A DNA stretch of 64,000 nt. Source: Marinobacterium aestuarii (GTDB lineage Bacteria; Pseudomonadota; Gammaproteobacteria; Pseudomonadales; Balneatricaceae). Made by a program: the position numbers and the translations under genes. The first letter of the stretch is position 1. Every line of letters starts with the position of its first letter. Positions 36,227 to 46,000 of the stretch are shown in pieces. Below the pieces are notes generated by a model. The model had not been told where the DNA came from, searched no databases, and was given only the letters and a program-made list of their open reading frames with translations. The stretch lies in the NCBI RefSeq assembly GCF_001651805.1, contig NZ_CP015839.1, positions 868,001 to 932,000 of the forward strand, given 5' to 3'.

Positions 36227-38503
36227 TTAGAACTTGTAGTTCAGGCTCAGGTTGGCAGAGCGGCCATCGCCGATGTAGACGATGCTGCCGCCGCGGTAAA
36301 CTGCGGTGTAGTAGTCCTCATCCAGCAGGTTCTGGATGTTGGCGCGCAGGCTCAACTGTGGGCTGAACGCGTAGCTGGCGAAGGCATCGAACACCCAGTA
36401 ATCCGGCAGCTCAATACTGGTGCGCGCTGCTGCATCGGGCTGGCCACCAAAGATTTCGCTGGAGTAGGTGGCGGTACCGCCGAAGGCAAACTGAGACGTG
36501 GCCTGGTAGCGCAGCTGCAGGTTGGCGCTCTGCTCGGCAAAGTTAGCCTTGGGCTTGCCGATGTTGTCGGCGTTGTAGGAATCCAGGGTTTCGGAGTCCA
36601 TGAAGGCGACGCCGAACTGGCCGCTGAGGCGTGATGTGAGGTTGCCGGACAGCCCAAGTTCAATACCCTCGACCCGGTTCTTGCCGGTATTGAGGTGGCC
36701 GCCGCTGGCGTAGGAGTCGCCGTTGTCCTCGATCACATCATCCTTGGTGGTCTGGAATATAGCGGCGGTGAGCAGCAGCTGTTCGTCCATCAGATTCCAT
36801 TTTGTACCCAGCTCCAGGTTAACGGACTGCTCGGGTTCGGCGGCACTGAAGTTGCCGTCGGCATCGGTACAGAGGCCACCGTAGCCGCAGCTGGTGCCGG
36901 CGTCGGATTCGCCGCCGTTGATGTTGGACGAGGTGCTCCAGCTGGCGTAGACATTGCCGTGCTCCCAGGGCGAGTAGACCGCACCCAGGTGGCCGTTCAC
37001 AAAGCCATCGCTGTACTGGTAGGTGGTTTCGGGGGTGACCGAGCCATCGCGGTTGGTTTTTTCCGCCGCCCAAAGCTCATAGTCGAAACGGTCGTAGCGC
37101 AGGCCGCCGAACAGCTCCCAGTCGTCGTTCAGGGTGACGGTATCCATCACGTAGGCCGAGAGGGTGGTCAGATTCAGGTCAGTAGCGGCGCTGTTGCGGC
37201 TGGTGGAGCCCACCCAGCTGCTGTTGTCCGGGTTGTAGGGATCAATCGAGACGCTGTCGGTGGTGACGCTGTAGCTGCCGCCCTTGGTATCTTCGCTGGC
37301 ATATTCGATGCCGGTGATCAGGGTGTGGCGCATGCCGCCCAGGCGGGTATCCAGGATCAGGTTGGTCTGGTTGCCGAGGTAGTCATTTTCCTGCCAGCCG
37401 GTGAAGTTGCGCAGGCTGCCGCTGCGCGTGCTGTAGGTGGAAATAATGTAGTCGTTGCTGGTGGAGCCCAGGCGCGTCTTGTTTTCCAGGCGCAGTTCAT
37501 TGCTGAGCTGGTAGTCGAGTTTCAGCGTCGCGATATCGGCGGCGGTGTCCTGGAAGTCGAGCCCGTCCTGGCCGACGTACTGCACGCGCTTGTCGGGTTT
37601 GCCGTCGGTGAGGAAGGTGCCGCCGTCGGTCTTGTCGTTGCCACGGAAGTAGTAGTAATCAGCGGAGATTTCCAGATCATCGGTGGCCTGGAATACGCCG
37701 GAGATGAGCGCGCCCTGGCGCTGTTCGCTGGCCGGCGCCCGGTCGGGGATGTCGGCATCGGTGTAGAGGGCGTTGAAGCGCAGCGCCAGGTCATCGCTGA
37801 CCACCTTGTTGGTATCCAGACTGTAACGCTGGTAGCTGTCGGTCCCCAGACCTGCCTGTACGCTGCTGAAATCATCGTCCAGCGAGGCTTTCTTGGTGAC
37901 GCTGTTGACCGCGCCGCCGGTGGAGCCGCGGCCGGCGAAGGTGGAGCTCGGGCCCTTGGCGATTTCGATCTGTTCCAGCGCGAAGGTTTCGCGGGTGATC
38001 AGGCCCGGATCACGCAGACCGTCGGTGTAGATGTCGTTACGGGCTTCATAGCCGCGGATAATATAGCGGTCACCGAAGGAGTTGCCGCCCTCACCAGTGC
38101 CCAGGGTAATGCCAGGCTGGGCGCTGAGGATATCCTTGAGTTCGGTCTTGCCGGACTCCTCGATCACGGCCTTGGTAATGACCGTCATGGTCTGAGGCGT
38201 GTCGGCGATGTCGCGCACATGGCGGCTGTCGGCGCTGCGTTTGGCCTTGTAGGGCGCGTTGGGCTCGGCATAGGGGTTGGCATCGGCGGCGATGCGGCCG
38301 TCTTCAATAACCAGCGTATCCAGCGAGACTTCCTCGGCATGAGCCGAACCTATCATGGCGGTTGAGATTACCAGGGTCAGACTGCCGGCCAGGGTAGCGC
38401 TGCGGCTGAAATCCCGTTCCCGGCGCAGGCTGAGTGCTCCCCTGATGGCGGAATTCGAGTTGCCGAGCCCGGGTTTGCTGTTGTCGGACATTGCTTCTGA
38501 CAC
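36227..38503 (-). CDS. TonB-dependent catecholate siderophore receptor (Fiu/PiuA-like)
   Basis: 758-residue outer-membrane receptor. The start is a GTG at 38503 with AAGGAAAG five bases upstream. The N-terminal 55 residues are an unusually long signal region with a hydrophobic core (ATLAGSLTLVISTAMIGSAHA). A TonB box-like segment (VSLDTLVIED) follows, then the plug (DIADTPQTMTVI, RGYEARNDIYTDGLRDPG, IEIAKGPSSTFAGRGSTGGAVNSVTK) and the 22-strand barrel ending in the aromatic-terminal ...LNYKF. The adjoining piuC and tonB/exb genes and the Fur box at the operon head support iron-siderophore uptake. No siderophore biosynthesis gene is nearby, so it may take up foreign siderophores. Confidence 0.93.
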   Translation of the reverse strand: MSEAMSDNSKPGLGNSNSAIRGALSLRRERDFSRSATLAGSLTLVISTAMIGSAHAEEVSLDTLVIEDGRIAADANPYAEPNAPYKAKRSADSRHVRDIADTPQTMTVITKAVIEESGKTELKDILSAQPGITLGTGEGGNSFGDRYIIRGYEARNDIYTDGLRDPGLITRETFALEQIEIAKGPSSTFAGRGSTGGAVNSVTKKASLDDDFSSVQAGLGTDSYQRYSLDTNKVVSDDLALRFNALYTDADIPDRAPASEQRQGALISGVFQATDDLEISADYYYFRGNDKTDGGTFLTDGKPDKRVQYVGQDGLDFQDTAADIATLKLDYQLSNELRLENKTRLGSTSNDYIISTYSTRSGSLRNFTGWQENDYLGNQTNLILDTRLGGMRHTLITGIEYASEDTKGGSYSVTTDSVSIDPYNPDNSSWVGSTSRNSAATDLNLTTLSAYVMDTVTLNDDWELFGGLRYDRFDYELWAAEKTNRDGSVTPETTYQYSDGFVNGHLGAVYSPWEHGNVYASWSTSSNINGGESDAGTSCGYGGLCTDADGNFSAAEPEQSVNLELGTKWNLMDEQLLLTAAIFQTTKDDVIEDNGDSYASGGHLNTGKNRVEGIELGLSGNLTSRLSGQFGVAFMDSETLDSYNADNIGKPKANFAEQSANLQLRYQATSQFAFGGTATYSSEIFGGQPDAAARTSIELPDYWVFDAFASYAFSPQLSLRANIQNLLDEDYYTAVYRGGSIVYIGDGRSANLSLNYKF

Positions 38504-38644
38504 TGTTGCTTTCCTTGAAAATAGGCACAGAAATACCCGGCCACCGCGATCTGGGCAGCCATGCCTGGGGTTTGTTTATGGCTGAAGTTTCAGCCCGCTT
38601 TACAGGGAATTGCTTGAAATGGAGCTGGCTTTCAGGGGATCTTT

Positions 38645-39463
38645 TCAGTTAATTGAAAAGGCCACCGGGATATTAATTGTGAGCGTGTCCATCGTCATGT
38701 CCGCCGGGAATGCCGGTAGCGGCGTTGCGCTTTTAAGCATGTCGATCACGGCGCGGTCCAGGCTTTTAAAACCGGAACTTTCGCTCAGACGGTATTCAAT
38801 AACGCTGCCGTGGCGATCGAGTATGAAAAACAGCCGGGCGGTTCCTTCCTCACCTTTTTTACGGGCCCGAATCGGGTAGCGCTTGTGCTGCGCCAGGCGC
38901 GCGGCGATCAATGCATAGTAGGACTGCTCGGCCCCCGGATTTCCGCCGGAACTCAGTGCATTCTGGCTGCCGGTGGTCATGCGGCGGCTGTCACTGCTGT
39001 CCTTGCCCGGGGTACTGCTGGGGGCGGCTGATGCCGCCTGTACGGCTTTGACCTTGGGCGTTGGCGGCGACTGGGGCGCTACGGGTTTTGGCTTTTGTTT
39101 TGGCGCCGGTTTAGGTTCGGGTTTGGGCTCTGGCGCCTTGACCGCAAGCGCTGGTGTTTGTCTGGCGTTAACAGGCTCAGGCAAAGGCACGAGCTCTGCT
39201 TCAGGCGCGGGGGGCACGTCGGGCACCGGTGTCGGAAGCGCCTGTGGCGCAAGGGGCTCGGGTGTTTGTTCGGGCTGAGCCGCCTGCTTGTTCTGTGTCT
39301 CCGAACCCAGGTCGCCGAGCATGCCCAGATCTATCTCGATACCCTGTTCTCCCGGCGCGCGGGCACCTTCGGCCGGTTCGCGGGCCAGTACCAGGCCCAG
39401 GGTAAGCAGATGCACGCCCAGGGCCAGGCCCAGCGCAAGGATCCAGTGCTGTGGACGGATCAT
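38645..39463 (-). CDS. tonB: TonB energy-transducing protein
   Basis: 272 residues: a single N-terminal membrane anchor (HWILALGLALGVHLLTLGLVLA), a long Pro-rich spacer with Glu-Pro and Lys-Pro runs (about 60-135), and the C-terminal TonB domain with the conserved Tyr-Pro segment HKRYPIRARKKGEEG and LFFILDRHGSV. It overlaps the preceding exbD by 4 bp and precedes the receptor by 141 bp, so this is a dedicated TonB system. Confidence 0.93.
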   Translation of the reverse strand: MIRPQHWILALGLALGVHLLTLGLVLAREPAEGARAPGEQGIEIDLGMLGDLGSETQNKQAAQPEQTPEPLAPQALPTPVPDVPPAPEAELVPLPEPVNARQTPALAVKAPEPKPEPKPAPKQKPKPVAPQSPPTPKVKAVQAASAAPSSTPGKDSSDSRRMTTGSQNALSSGGNPGAEQSYYALIAARLAQHKRYPIRARKKGEEGTARLFFILDRHGSVIEYRLSESSGFKSLDRAVIDMLKSATPLPAFPADMTMDTLTINIPVAFSIN

Positions 39464-39891
39464 GCCGGGCGCTCCGCAACACGGGTCGCGAGGGATATTT
39501 TCAGCATGCCGGCGGCCTTTATCTGCTCCAGGGTCTGCAGCAAGGTATCCACCGGTGTGGCGGCATCCACCTTGAGTAATATCGACAGCGCCTGCGGATC
39601 CTGGCTGTTATCAAGCGCAGTGGTGACGGCATGGGTTAATTGCTCGGATTCCAGTTCCATATCATCCATGTAAATCACGCCTGTCGCTGAAAGCAGGATA
39701 TTAATCGGCTCTTCGCTGGGAGCGGTTGTTTCACTTGTCGATGCCGGCGGGTTAATGGCAATGGCATCGGAACGGCTTATTTTCCCCGCCACCATAAAAA
39801 AGATCAGCATTAGAAACACGACGTTAATCAGCGGAATCAGGTTGTCATCCCGGTTCGTCGCGCGGGGGCTTGTCTGGGGAGTGAATTTCAT
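39460..39891 (-). CDS. exbD: ExbD biopolymer transporter, second copy
   Basis: 143 residues, one membrane helix (LIPLINVVFLMLIFFMVAGKI) and a periplasmic domain. The membrane segment carries Asn (LINVVF) where ExbD/TolR proteins usually carry the proton-carrying Asp (LIDVVF), so this copy may not conduct protons by itself. The gene overlaps both neighbours by 4 bp. Two different ExbD proteins in one operon are known from other TonB systems. Confidence 0.92.
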   Translation of the reverse strand: MKFTPQTSPRATNRDDNLIPLINVVFLMLIFFMVAGKISRSDAIAINPPASTSETTAPSEEPINILLSATGVIYMDDMELESEQLTHAVTTALDNSQDPQALSILLKVDAATPVDTLLQTLEQIKAAGMLKISLATRVAERPA

Positions 39892-40280
39892 GGTGTCTGC
39901 GCCAGTGACAGCTGTCGTGCGCCAGCGGCTTTCAGGGCATCCAGCAGCTCGATCAAGGTCTGGGTCGCAATGCCGCTGTCGGCACTGATCACAAAGAGGT
40001 CATCGCTCTGCTGACTGATCTGTCGGTCCAGTGCGCCCCTGTCCTGCAGGTTCAGCTCCAGGTTATCGAGTCGAAAGCGTCCATCCTCGGACAACAGCTG
40101 GACCTGATGCTGTACAGGCGGTGTTGCTGCGCCTGTACCGGGCACGGCCAGATCAAGCTGACGCCACTGAGTAAAGGTGGATGACAGCATGAAAAACAGC
40201 AGCAGAATAAAGACGACATCAATCAGCGGCGTCAGGCTGATGGCGCGCCGGCGCGCAGGCAATGTCAGATCAAGCCGCAC
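39888..40280 (-). CDS. exbD: ExbD biopolymer transporter, first copy
   Basis: 130 residues; the membrane helix LTPLIDVVFILLLFFMLSSTF contains the proton-carrying Asp (Asp22 region), and a short periplasmic domain follows. It overlaps exbB by 11 bp upstream and the second exbD by 4 bp downstream. Compared with the second copy, this one has the complete proton-pathway residue. Confidence 0.93.
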   Translation of the reverse strand: MRLDLTLPARRRAISLTPLIDVVFILLLFFMLSSTFTQWRQLDLAVPGTGAATPPVQHQVQLLSEDGRFRLDNLELNLQDRGALDRQISQQSDDLFVISADSGIATQTLIELLDALKAAGARQLSLAQTP

Positions 40281-41127
40281 GGCGCAACGCCTCGCTGGCG
40301 GCCTGGTGCTGCAGTGCCGGGGCGCTGGTAAAGACCCGGGTGACCGAATCGCTCATCAGGGCGGCGACGCGCTCGGTTTTGCGTTCCAGCCAGCTGTGGG
40401 CCAGGGTCACCGGAATGGCCACGGCTATACCTACGGCGGTGGTGAGCAGCGCCTGCCAGATACCGCCGGACAGCACGGACGGATCGACCTGGTTGCCGGC
40501 GATTTCCATCTGCTGGAAGGCGCCGATCATGCCCAGTACGGTGCCCAGCAGACCCAGCAGCGGGCTGAGCATGGCGATAACCTCGAGCGGGCGCAAAAAG
40601 GCACGCAGCTGATTGAGGCGCAGGGTGGCGACCCGCTCCAGTTCGTCCCGCAGCAGCGGCGTGTCGCCACCATTTTGCAGTCCGACCATGGCCAGCGCCA
40701 CCAGTTCGTATATGGGGCCCTGGCCCTTGAGTCCCTCCAGGGCTTCGTCGGTGCGGTCGGCGCGCCAGAGTCCAAGGCTGTACTCCAGTCGTGGGCTGGA
40801 CTCGGGCCGCAGCAGGGTAAACTGCCAGATCTTGAGCAACACAATGCTAAGGGCAATAACGGAGAAGCCCAGCAGGATCCAGACGACAGGCCCGCCGACG
40901 TTGAGGAACTGCTGCAACTGGTCGAGAAAGCCTGGGGGCAGGGCGGTCGGATCTGCCAGGGGGAACTCTGTGCTCAGCAGGTCTGTGGCGTCAGTTACGC
41001 TCGGCAAGGTGGCGCCGGTATCGGTGGTCAGTCCTGTGGGAAGAGTCGCGTTCAGCGCAGAGGGGGCTGCGGCCAGGTCACCGGTTAGGGTAGCGTCCTG
41101 CTGTATTGGCGTTGTTGCTGTCTCCAT
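40270..41127 (-). CDS. exbB: ExbB/TolQ/MotA-family proton channel subunit
   Basis: 285 residues from the ATG at 41127, which has AAGGTGG upstream (an in-frame GTG at 41139 would add four residues). A Thr/Ala/Leu-rich periplasmic N-terminal part of about 70 residues precedes the first helix (VVWILLGFSVIALSIVLL). Two more helices and the conserved segment AMLSPLLGLLGTVLGMIGAFQQM and GIWQALLTTAVGIAVAIPV follow. It is first of the exbB-exbD-exbD-tonB operon and lies directly downstream of a Fur box. Confidence 0.93.
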   Translation of the reverse strand: METATTPIQQDATLTGDLAAAPSALNATLPTGLTTDTGATLPSVTDATDLLSTEFPLADPTALPPGFLDQLQQFLNVGGPVVWILLGFSVIALSIVLLKIWQFTLLRPESSPRLEYSLGLWRADRTDEALEGLKGQGPIYELVALAMVGLQNGGDTPLLRDELERVATLRLNQLRAFLRPLEVIAMLSPLLGLLGTVLGMIGAFQQMEIAGNQVDPSVLSGGIWQALLTTAVGIAVAIPVTLAHSWLERKTERVAALMSDSVTRVFTSAPALQHQAASEALRRAA

Positions 41128-41177
41128 TGAGGGTTCCACCTTGAGCTCCGACGATCAATCATTGAAATAGTGTTGCC

Positions 41178-41196
41178 AATGATAATCGTTATTATT
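41178..41196 (-). promoter_or_regulatory. Fur box before exbB
   Basis: AATGATAATCGTTATTATT agrees with the Fur consensus core (AATGATAATCATTATC) at 14 of 16 positions. It lies about 50 bp upstream of exbB, so iron repression of the operon is expected. Confidence 0.8.
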
Positions 41197-41440
41197 TAGA
41201 TTTCAACAATGAATTGGACTATTCTCGACTTTTAATTGAGAAAGGGGGGGGGAACTTTTACCGGTATCAGGTCTTGGGAATGGGGCCTGGCGGGGAACAG
41301 GGCTTAAGTGCGAGCTATCTAATAAAGGTACAGAGCCGCGCGGGCGATGCATCGGTTGACGCCGCAGGACGAATGCAATAGCATTCCCCGCGCTGCAAAC
41401 AAGTCGCTCTGGCGCCCTGCGCAGCGCAGACGTTATGTCT

Positions 41441-41516
41441 CTCTCCGTAGTTCAACTGGATAGAACGAGGCCCTCCTAAGGCTTAGATCGGGGTTCGAGT
41501 CCCTGCGGGGAGACCA
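41441..41516 (+). tRNA. tRNA-Arg (anticodon CCT)
   Basis: Complete cloverleaf: acceptor CTCTCCG/CGGGGAG, D stem GTTC/GAAC, anticodon stem AGGCC/GGCTT with loop CTCCTAA (anticodon CCT), T stem CGGGG/CCCTG with TTCGAGT loop, and an encoded CCA end. It decodes AGG. The flanks (41200-41440 and 41517-41865) hold no recognisable gene and no copy of the tRNA 3' end that would mark an integrated element. Confidence 0.93.
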
Positions 41517-41865
41517 TTTAACGCCAGACGCCTGACGGGCGTTGCCCTCGGCGGCGGTGGTCTCGAGTGTTTTAACTGTGTTGCGTCCCTGCAATGCCGT
41601 TGTTAGTGCGATACTGGCTTGTTTCCTGCTTTGCGTGTTCTTTCTCGACTCTATATACGGTTGTTTTCCAGCCATCAGGCACTCCCTGTCCAGACCTGGG
41701 ATGGGATCGCTGTATTTCCGATTATGTTTCCGTATTTGCCTGATTGGTCGTGCTGGCGGGGTATCCCATCAGTTTTGGGCTGTTTGTTGACATTGATTCT
41801 GCCGTCGGATGCTGGGTGCGTGCTATCTTTCTTTGTACATTCAATGCCCTGCAAGAAGATGTCGC

Positions 41866-43044
41866 ATGAGTGCCAATAAAAATATTCTGGTTGCTGCTGA
41901 AGACGTGGATGATACGAATATCGTCCGTGAGTTGCTGTGCAAGGAATTTGATCAGGTATTTATCTCCACCGACCCGGACAAGGCGGTGCAGGATTTTGAA
42001 CAGCACAGCCCCGCCGTTCTGGTGCTGGCGTTCCCGACACTGGCTCGTGCCCAAAGCTACTACCTGGGGCTCTATCGCCTCAGCGCCCGCGCCCACGCAC
42101 ACCCTCACAGAACCCTGATTCTGTGCAACAAGGCCGAGTTGCAGGAAGTGTACAGCCTGTGCAAGAAGGATCACTTTTCAAGCTATGTGCTGTTCTGGCC
42201 GCTGGGGTATGACGCCACGCGCCTGGGGATGGAAGTGCATCACGCGCTGCGACAGGTAGCGCTAAACGAAGCCGAGACGCCCACCACCAGTGAATTTGCC
42301 GCCCAGGCGCGGCGTATCGCCGGGCTCGAAGCGCTGCTGGAGATGAGTCTTACCCAGGGGAGCGAGCATATCGCAGCGGGTCAGCAGGTGGTGGAGCAGT
42401 CCGGCGATGATATCCGCGTTGCGCTGGATGGCTTTGCGTCCCGCTTCTCGACCCAGGGACAGCAGCAGCTGCGTGAGGCTGAAGGGGTGGATATCTCGGT
42501 GCTGGAGCTGCTGCAGAGCGAGTTTGCGCGCCTGCAAACCGAGCAGATTGATGTGCATCTGCGTACCGCATCCAGCGCGCTGCAGCCGGTCAGCGACTGG
42601 GCAAAACAGTTTCGTCAGAATATGGCACCTGAGATGGAGTCCGTGCGTGGGCTGCAACAGCTCACCGAGACGCGCAAACCGCTGGTGCTGGTGGTGGATG
42701 ATGATGCCTTTCAGCACAAGCTGGTGGCACGCCTGCTCAAGGATGCAGGTGTTGAACTGATGTTTGCACTGTCCAGTCAGGAGGCCATGGCGGCCATACA
42801 CAGGCGTCGACCTGAACTGATCTTTATGGATATCAGCCTGCCGGACCTCAGTGGCATTGAAACCACGCGGCGCATCAAGGCCATTGAATCATTTGCCAGC
42901 ATCCCTGTGGTCATGATCACCGGGCACAGCAAGAAAGATGTGGTGGTTGAAAGCCTTAAGGCCGGTGCCTGTGACTTTGTGGTCAAGCCCTTCGACAAGG
43001 CCGTTTTGCTGAAAAAGTTCAGTACCCTGCTGCATATGGAATGA
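41866..43044 (+). CDS. Response regulator with N-terminal pseudo-receiver and C-terminal receiver
   Basis: 392 residues from the ATG at 41866. The C-terminal 125 residues are a standard receiver (LVLVVDDDAFQHKLVARLL; phospho-acceptor Asp322 in FMDISLPDLSG; MITGHS; the conserved Lys in VVKPFD). The N-terminal about 120 residues look receiver-like (ILVAAEDVDDTNIVRELL) but show FPT where the phospho-Asp segment would be, so that domain is probably a pseudo-receiver. The middle (about 135-270) is helical without a known output domain. It is 51 bp before the large hybrid kinase and most likely its phosphorelay partner. Confidence 0.85.
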   Translation: MSANKNILVAAEDVDDTNIVRELLCKEFDQVFISTDPDKAVQDFEQHSPAVLVLAFPTLARAQSYYLGLYRLSARAHAHPHRTLILCNKAELQEVYSLCKKDHFSSYVLFWPLGYDATRLGMEVHHALRQVALNEAETPTTSEFAAQARRIAGLEALLEMSLTQGSEHIAAGQQVVEQSGDDIRVALDGFASRFSTQGQQQLREAEGVDISVLELLQSEFARLQTEQIDVHLRTASSALQPVSDWAKQFRQNMAPEMESVRGLQQLTETRKPLVLVVDDDAFQHKLVARLLKDAGVELMFALSSQEAMAAIHRRRPELIFMDISLPDLSGIETTRRIKAIESFASIPVVMITGHSKKDVVVESLKAGACDFVVKPFDKAVLLKKFSTLLHME

Positions 43045-43095
43045 CCCTGAAACCGCTGTTGGCGCGCACCCGCGTGTTATGACGAGGCAAGGACG

Positions 43096-46000
43096 ATGAC
43101 CCCGACTTCTCCGGACACTGCCCAGACGGATACTGCCCAATCGGCGGCGGCCAGGCCGCTGTCTGCCTGCTCTATTGCCAGCTGGCCGCGTCCCGCTCGA
43201 ATACTCGCCATTGCGCTGATTTATGTGACCCTGGCGCAGCTGGCACTGCGCGTGCTGTCACCGGACTCAATACTGGCCTTTATCTGGCCTATGGCGGGGT
43301 TGTCGATAGCTGCGCTGCTGATGTATGGCCGTAGCTGCTGGCCCGGCATTGCGCTGGGAGCCCTTGGCTCCGGGGTGATCAGTCTGAGCCAGCTGGGCGA
43401 CCCTGGCAACCTGCCGTCCTTGCTGGTCGCTACAGCGGCGGCGCTGGGCGCGACGCTGCAGGCCATGATCGGTGCGAGGGTGTTGCAGCCCTTGTACCGG
43501 GGGCTTATCCGACACTATGACCAGACTCCGCTGCTGATCCCGTCGATACTGCTGGTGCCTGTGGTCTGTCTGGTGGCCGCCAGTATCGCAACGGCGGCAC
43601 GCTTTGGCTTTGGCACGGCGGATTTCGCAGCGCTGAGCGGAATCTGGTTCAGCTGGTGGGCCGGAGACAGTCTTGGCGTTCTGCTGATTATGCCGCTGAT
43701 CATGGCCTGGGTGCTGTACCGGCGCCATCAGCAGGTGCGAGCGGGCCTGGTGCTGATGCTGCCGCTGCTTACGGTGGCTCTGGTGCTGAGCGGTTATTAC
43801 TGGCTGGCGCGCAGCGAACAGCTTGAAAAACAGGCGGATCTGGCGGTTCAAGGGCAGGACTTGAGTACCCAGTTAAGCGGCCTCTATGTCAGCCAGGAAA
43901 ATGCCGTCATGATGGCGGCGGCCTATGTTGCCTCCAGCCGGGACCTAAGCGCCGCTACCTTCAGCGAGTTCACCCAGCGGGCATTGAGTGCCGAGGGCGT
44001 GCTCTGGCTCGGCTGGGCCGAGCCCGATACCCCGGGAGGCGGTTTTCGATTGCAGTTTGCCGCAGGCCCCGATGCACAAAAGGTGCAGCCCGGGCTGGAT
44101 TTTAGTGTTGATGCGCGCGTAAACGCAGCCCTTGTGAGGGCGGCGCAGAGCGGCCAGCCAGCTCAGGTGTTGCACTCTGAGCTGGAGTCTGGCGGTACCC
44201 GTTTACTCTTTGTGCCCGTCTACCACAGGGACCTGGATATTGGCAGTGCCAGCCTCGAAGAGCGCCGAGCCGGCGTGCGGGGCTTTGCCCTGGGTGCGCT
44301 GTCGCTGGAGCCTGCGGCTGCACTGGCCGGCGATACGATAGGCGTACGCTTTGGCATGGCCCTGGCCGCAGCGCCTGTTTCCCAGGTGCTGTTTGAGCGC
44401 CAGGTGCCGCAGGACACAGTGCCTGGCTGGACCGACCAGCTGCACGCCGGTCAGGGCGAGGACATGCTGCTGGAGCTTTGGTCACTGGCGCCCTGGCGGC
44501 CGGGGCAGAGTGCCAGTGTCAAAATCTACCTGATCGCGGCAGTACTGGCGGCGCTGTTCGCGACCCTGCTCACCTTTCTTTCCGCCGGGCAGCAGGCGCG
44601 GGTGCGTCACGAAGTAACGCATCGCACCGCCGAGCTGACCCAGGCCAAGGCGCGGCTGCAGCGGGTCATTGATGGCAGCAGGCTCGGCTTCTGGGACTGG
44701 GATCTGGTCAGGGACGAAATTCAGTACAGCGGCTGCTGGGCCAGTATGCTGGGGTACCGGCTCGATGAGCTGGAACACAGCTACGAGACCTGGGCTGAGC
44801 TGGTACATCCGGACGATAAGCCGGTACTGGAGCAGGCCATGGATGATCTGCTGCATGGGCGCTGCGAGGATTATGAGCACGATCACCGGCTGCGTACCGC
44901 CACGGGAGACTGGCGCTGGATCCGCACCAGTGCCGGCGCCCTGAGTCGGGGCGAGAGCGGCAAGCCGCTGTACATTTCCGGCACCCATACCGACATCCAC
45001 GACAAGAAACAGCTCGAGCTGGCACTCAAGGCCAGCGAGCAGCAGCTGCATGAGGCCAACGCCACCCTGGAGCGGCGTGTCGCGGCACGCACGGCCCAGC
45101 TGCGGGTCAGCGAGGGCTTTATGCGTGCGCTGATCAATGCGCTCAATGTGCATATAGTGGTGCTGGATGCCGATGGCGGCCTGATTACCTGCAACGAGTC
45201 CTGGCGCAGCTTTGTTGAAAGCAACTGGCGCCAGAGCAGGCCTATCCGCCGCGGAGTGAATTACTTCAGTGTCTGTGGCCCGGCAGAGCAGGAGGGCACA
45301 GGGGCGGCGGCACTGATCCAGGCGGTCATGCAGGGCACGCGGCAGCAGGGTGCCTTTGAGTATGCCTGTCACAGTGCCGATCAGCAGCACTGGTTTCTGT
45401 GCAAGGTCAGCCGTTTCCGGGTGGGAGGCGGCGCCCTGCGGGTGGTGCTGTCCCATGAAAACATCACCCTGCGCAAGCAGGCCGAGGTTGCGCTCAAGCA
45501 GCTGAATGATCAGCTGGAGCAGCGTGTGCTGGCGCGTACCGAGCAGTTGCAGCAGGCGCAGCAGGGGGCCGAACAGGCCAGCCAGGCAAAATCCCAGTTT
45601 CTGGCCACCATGAGCCATGAGATACGTACCCCGCTGAACGGCGTGATCGGCATGGTGGATGTGCTGGAGCAGACCCGGCTGGAACCCAAGCAGAAAGGCA
45701 TGGTGGATCTGATTCGCGTTTCCGGCCTGTCGCTGCTGAGCATCATTGACGACATTCTGGATTTTTCCAAGATCGAAGCCGGCCATCTGGAACTGGATCC
45801 GGCGCCTTTCTCCATTACCGCGCTGGTGGAGCAGTGCTGTGCCATGGTGGATAACCAGGCCAGCAACCGGGGGGTGGAGCTGCGCATGTTTACCGATCCG
45901 CAGCTTGCACCCTTGCTGTTGGGGGATGAGCTGCGCATACGCCAGGTGCTGCTGAATCTGGCCAGCAACGCCATCAAGTTTTCCAGCGAAGGCGACGGCG

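Noticed and set aside
36695-38365. 556-residue open frame on the plus strand opposite the TonB receptor
   Set aside because: Composition is Val/Gly/Ala-rich as expected for the complement of a receptor gene; no start signal or family match.
41441-41516. Integration site of a genomic island at tRNA-Arg
   Set aside because: No integrase and no duplicate of the tRNA 3' end in the following 22 kb; the neighbours are core-type signalling and flagellar genes.
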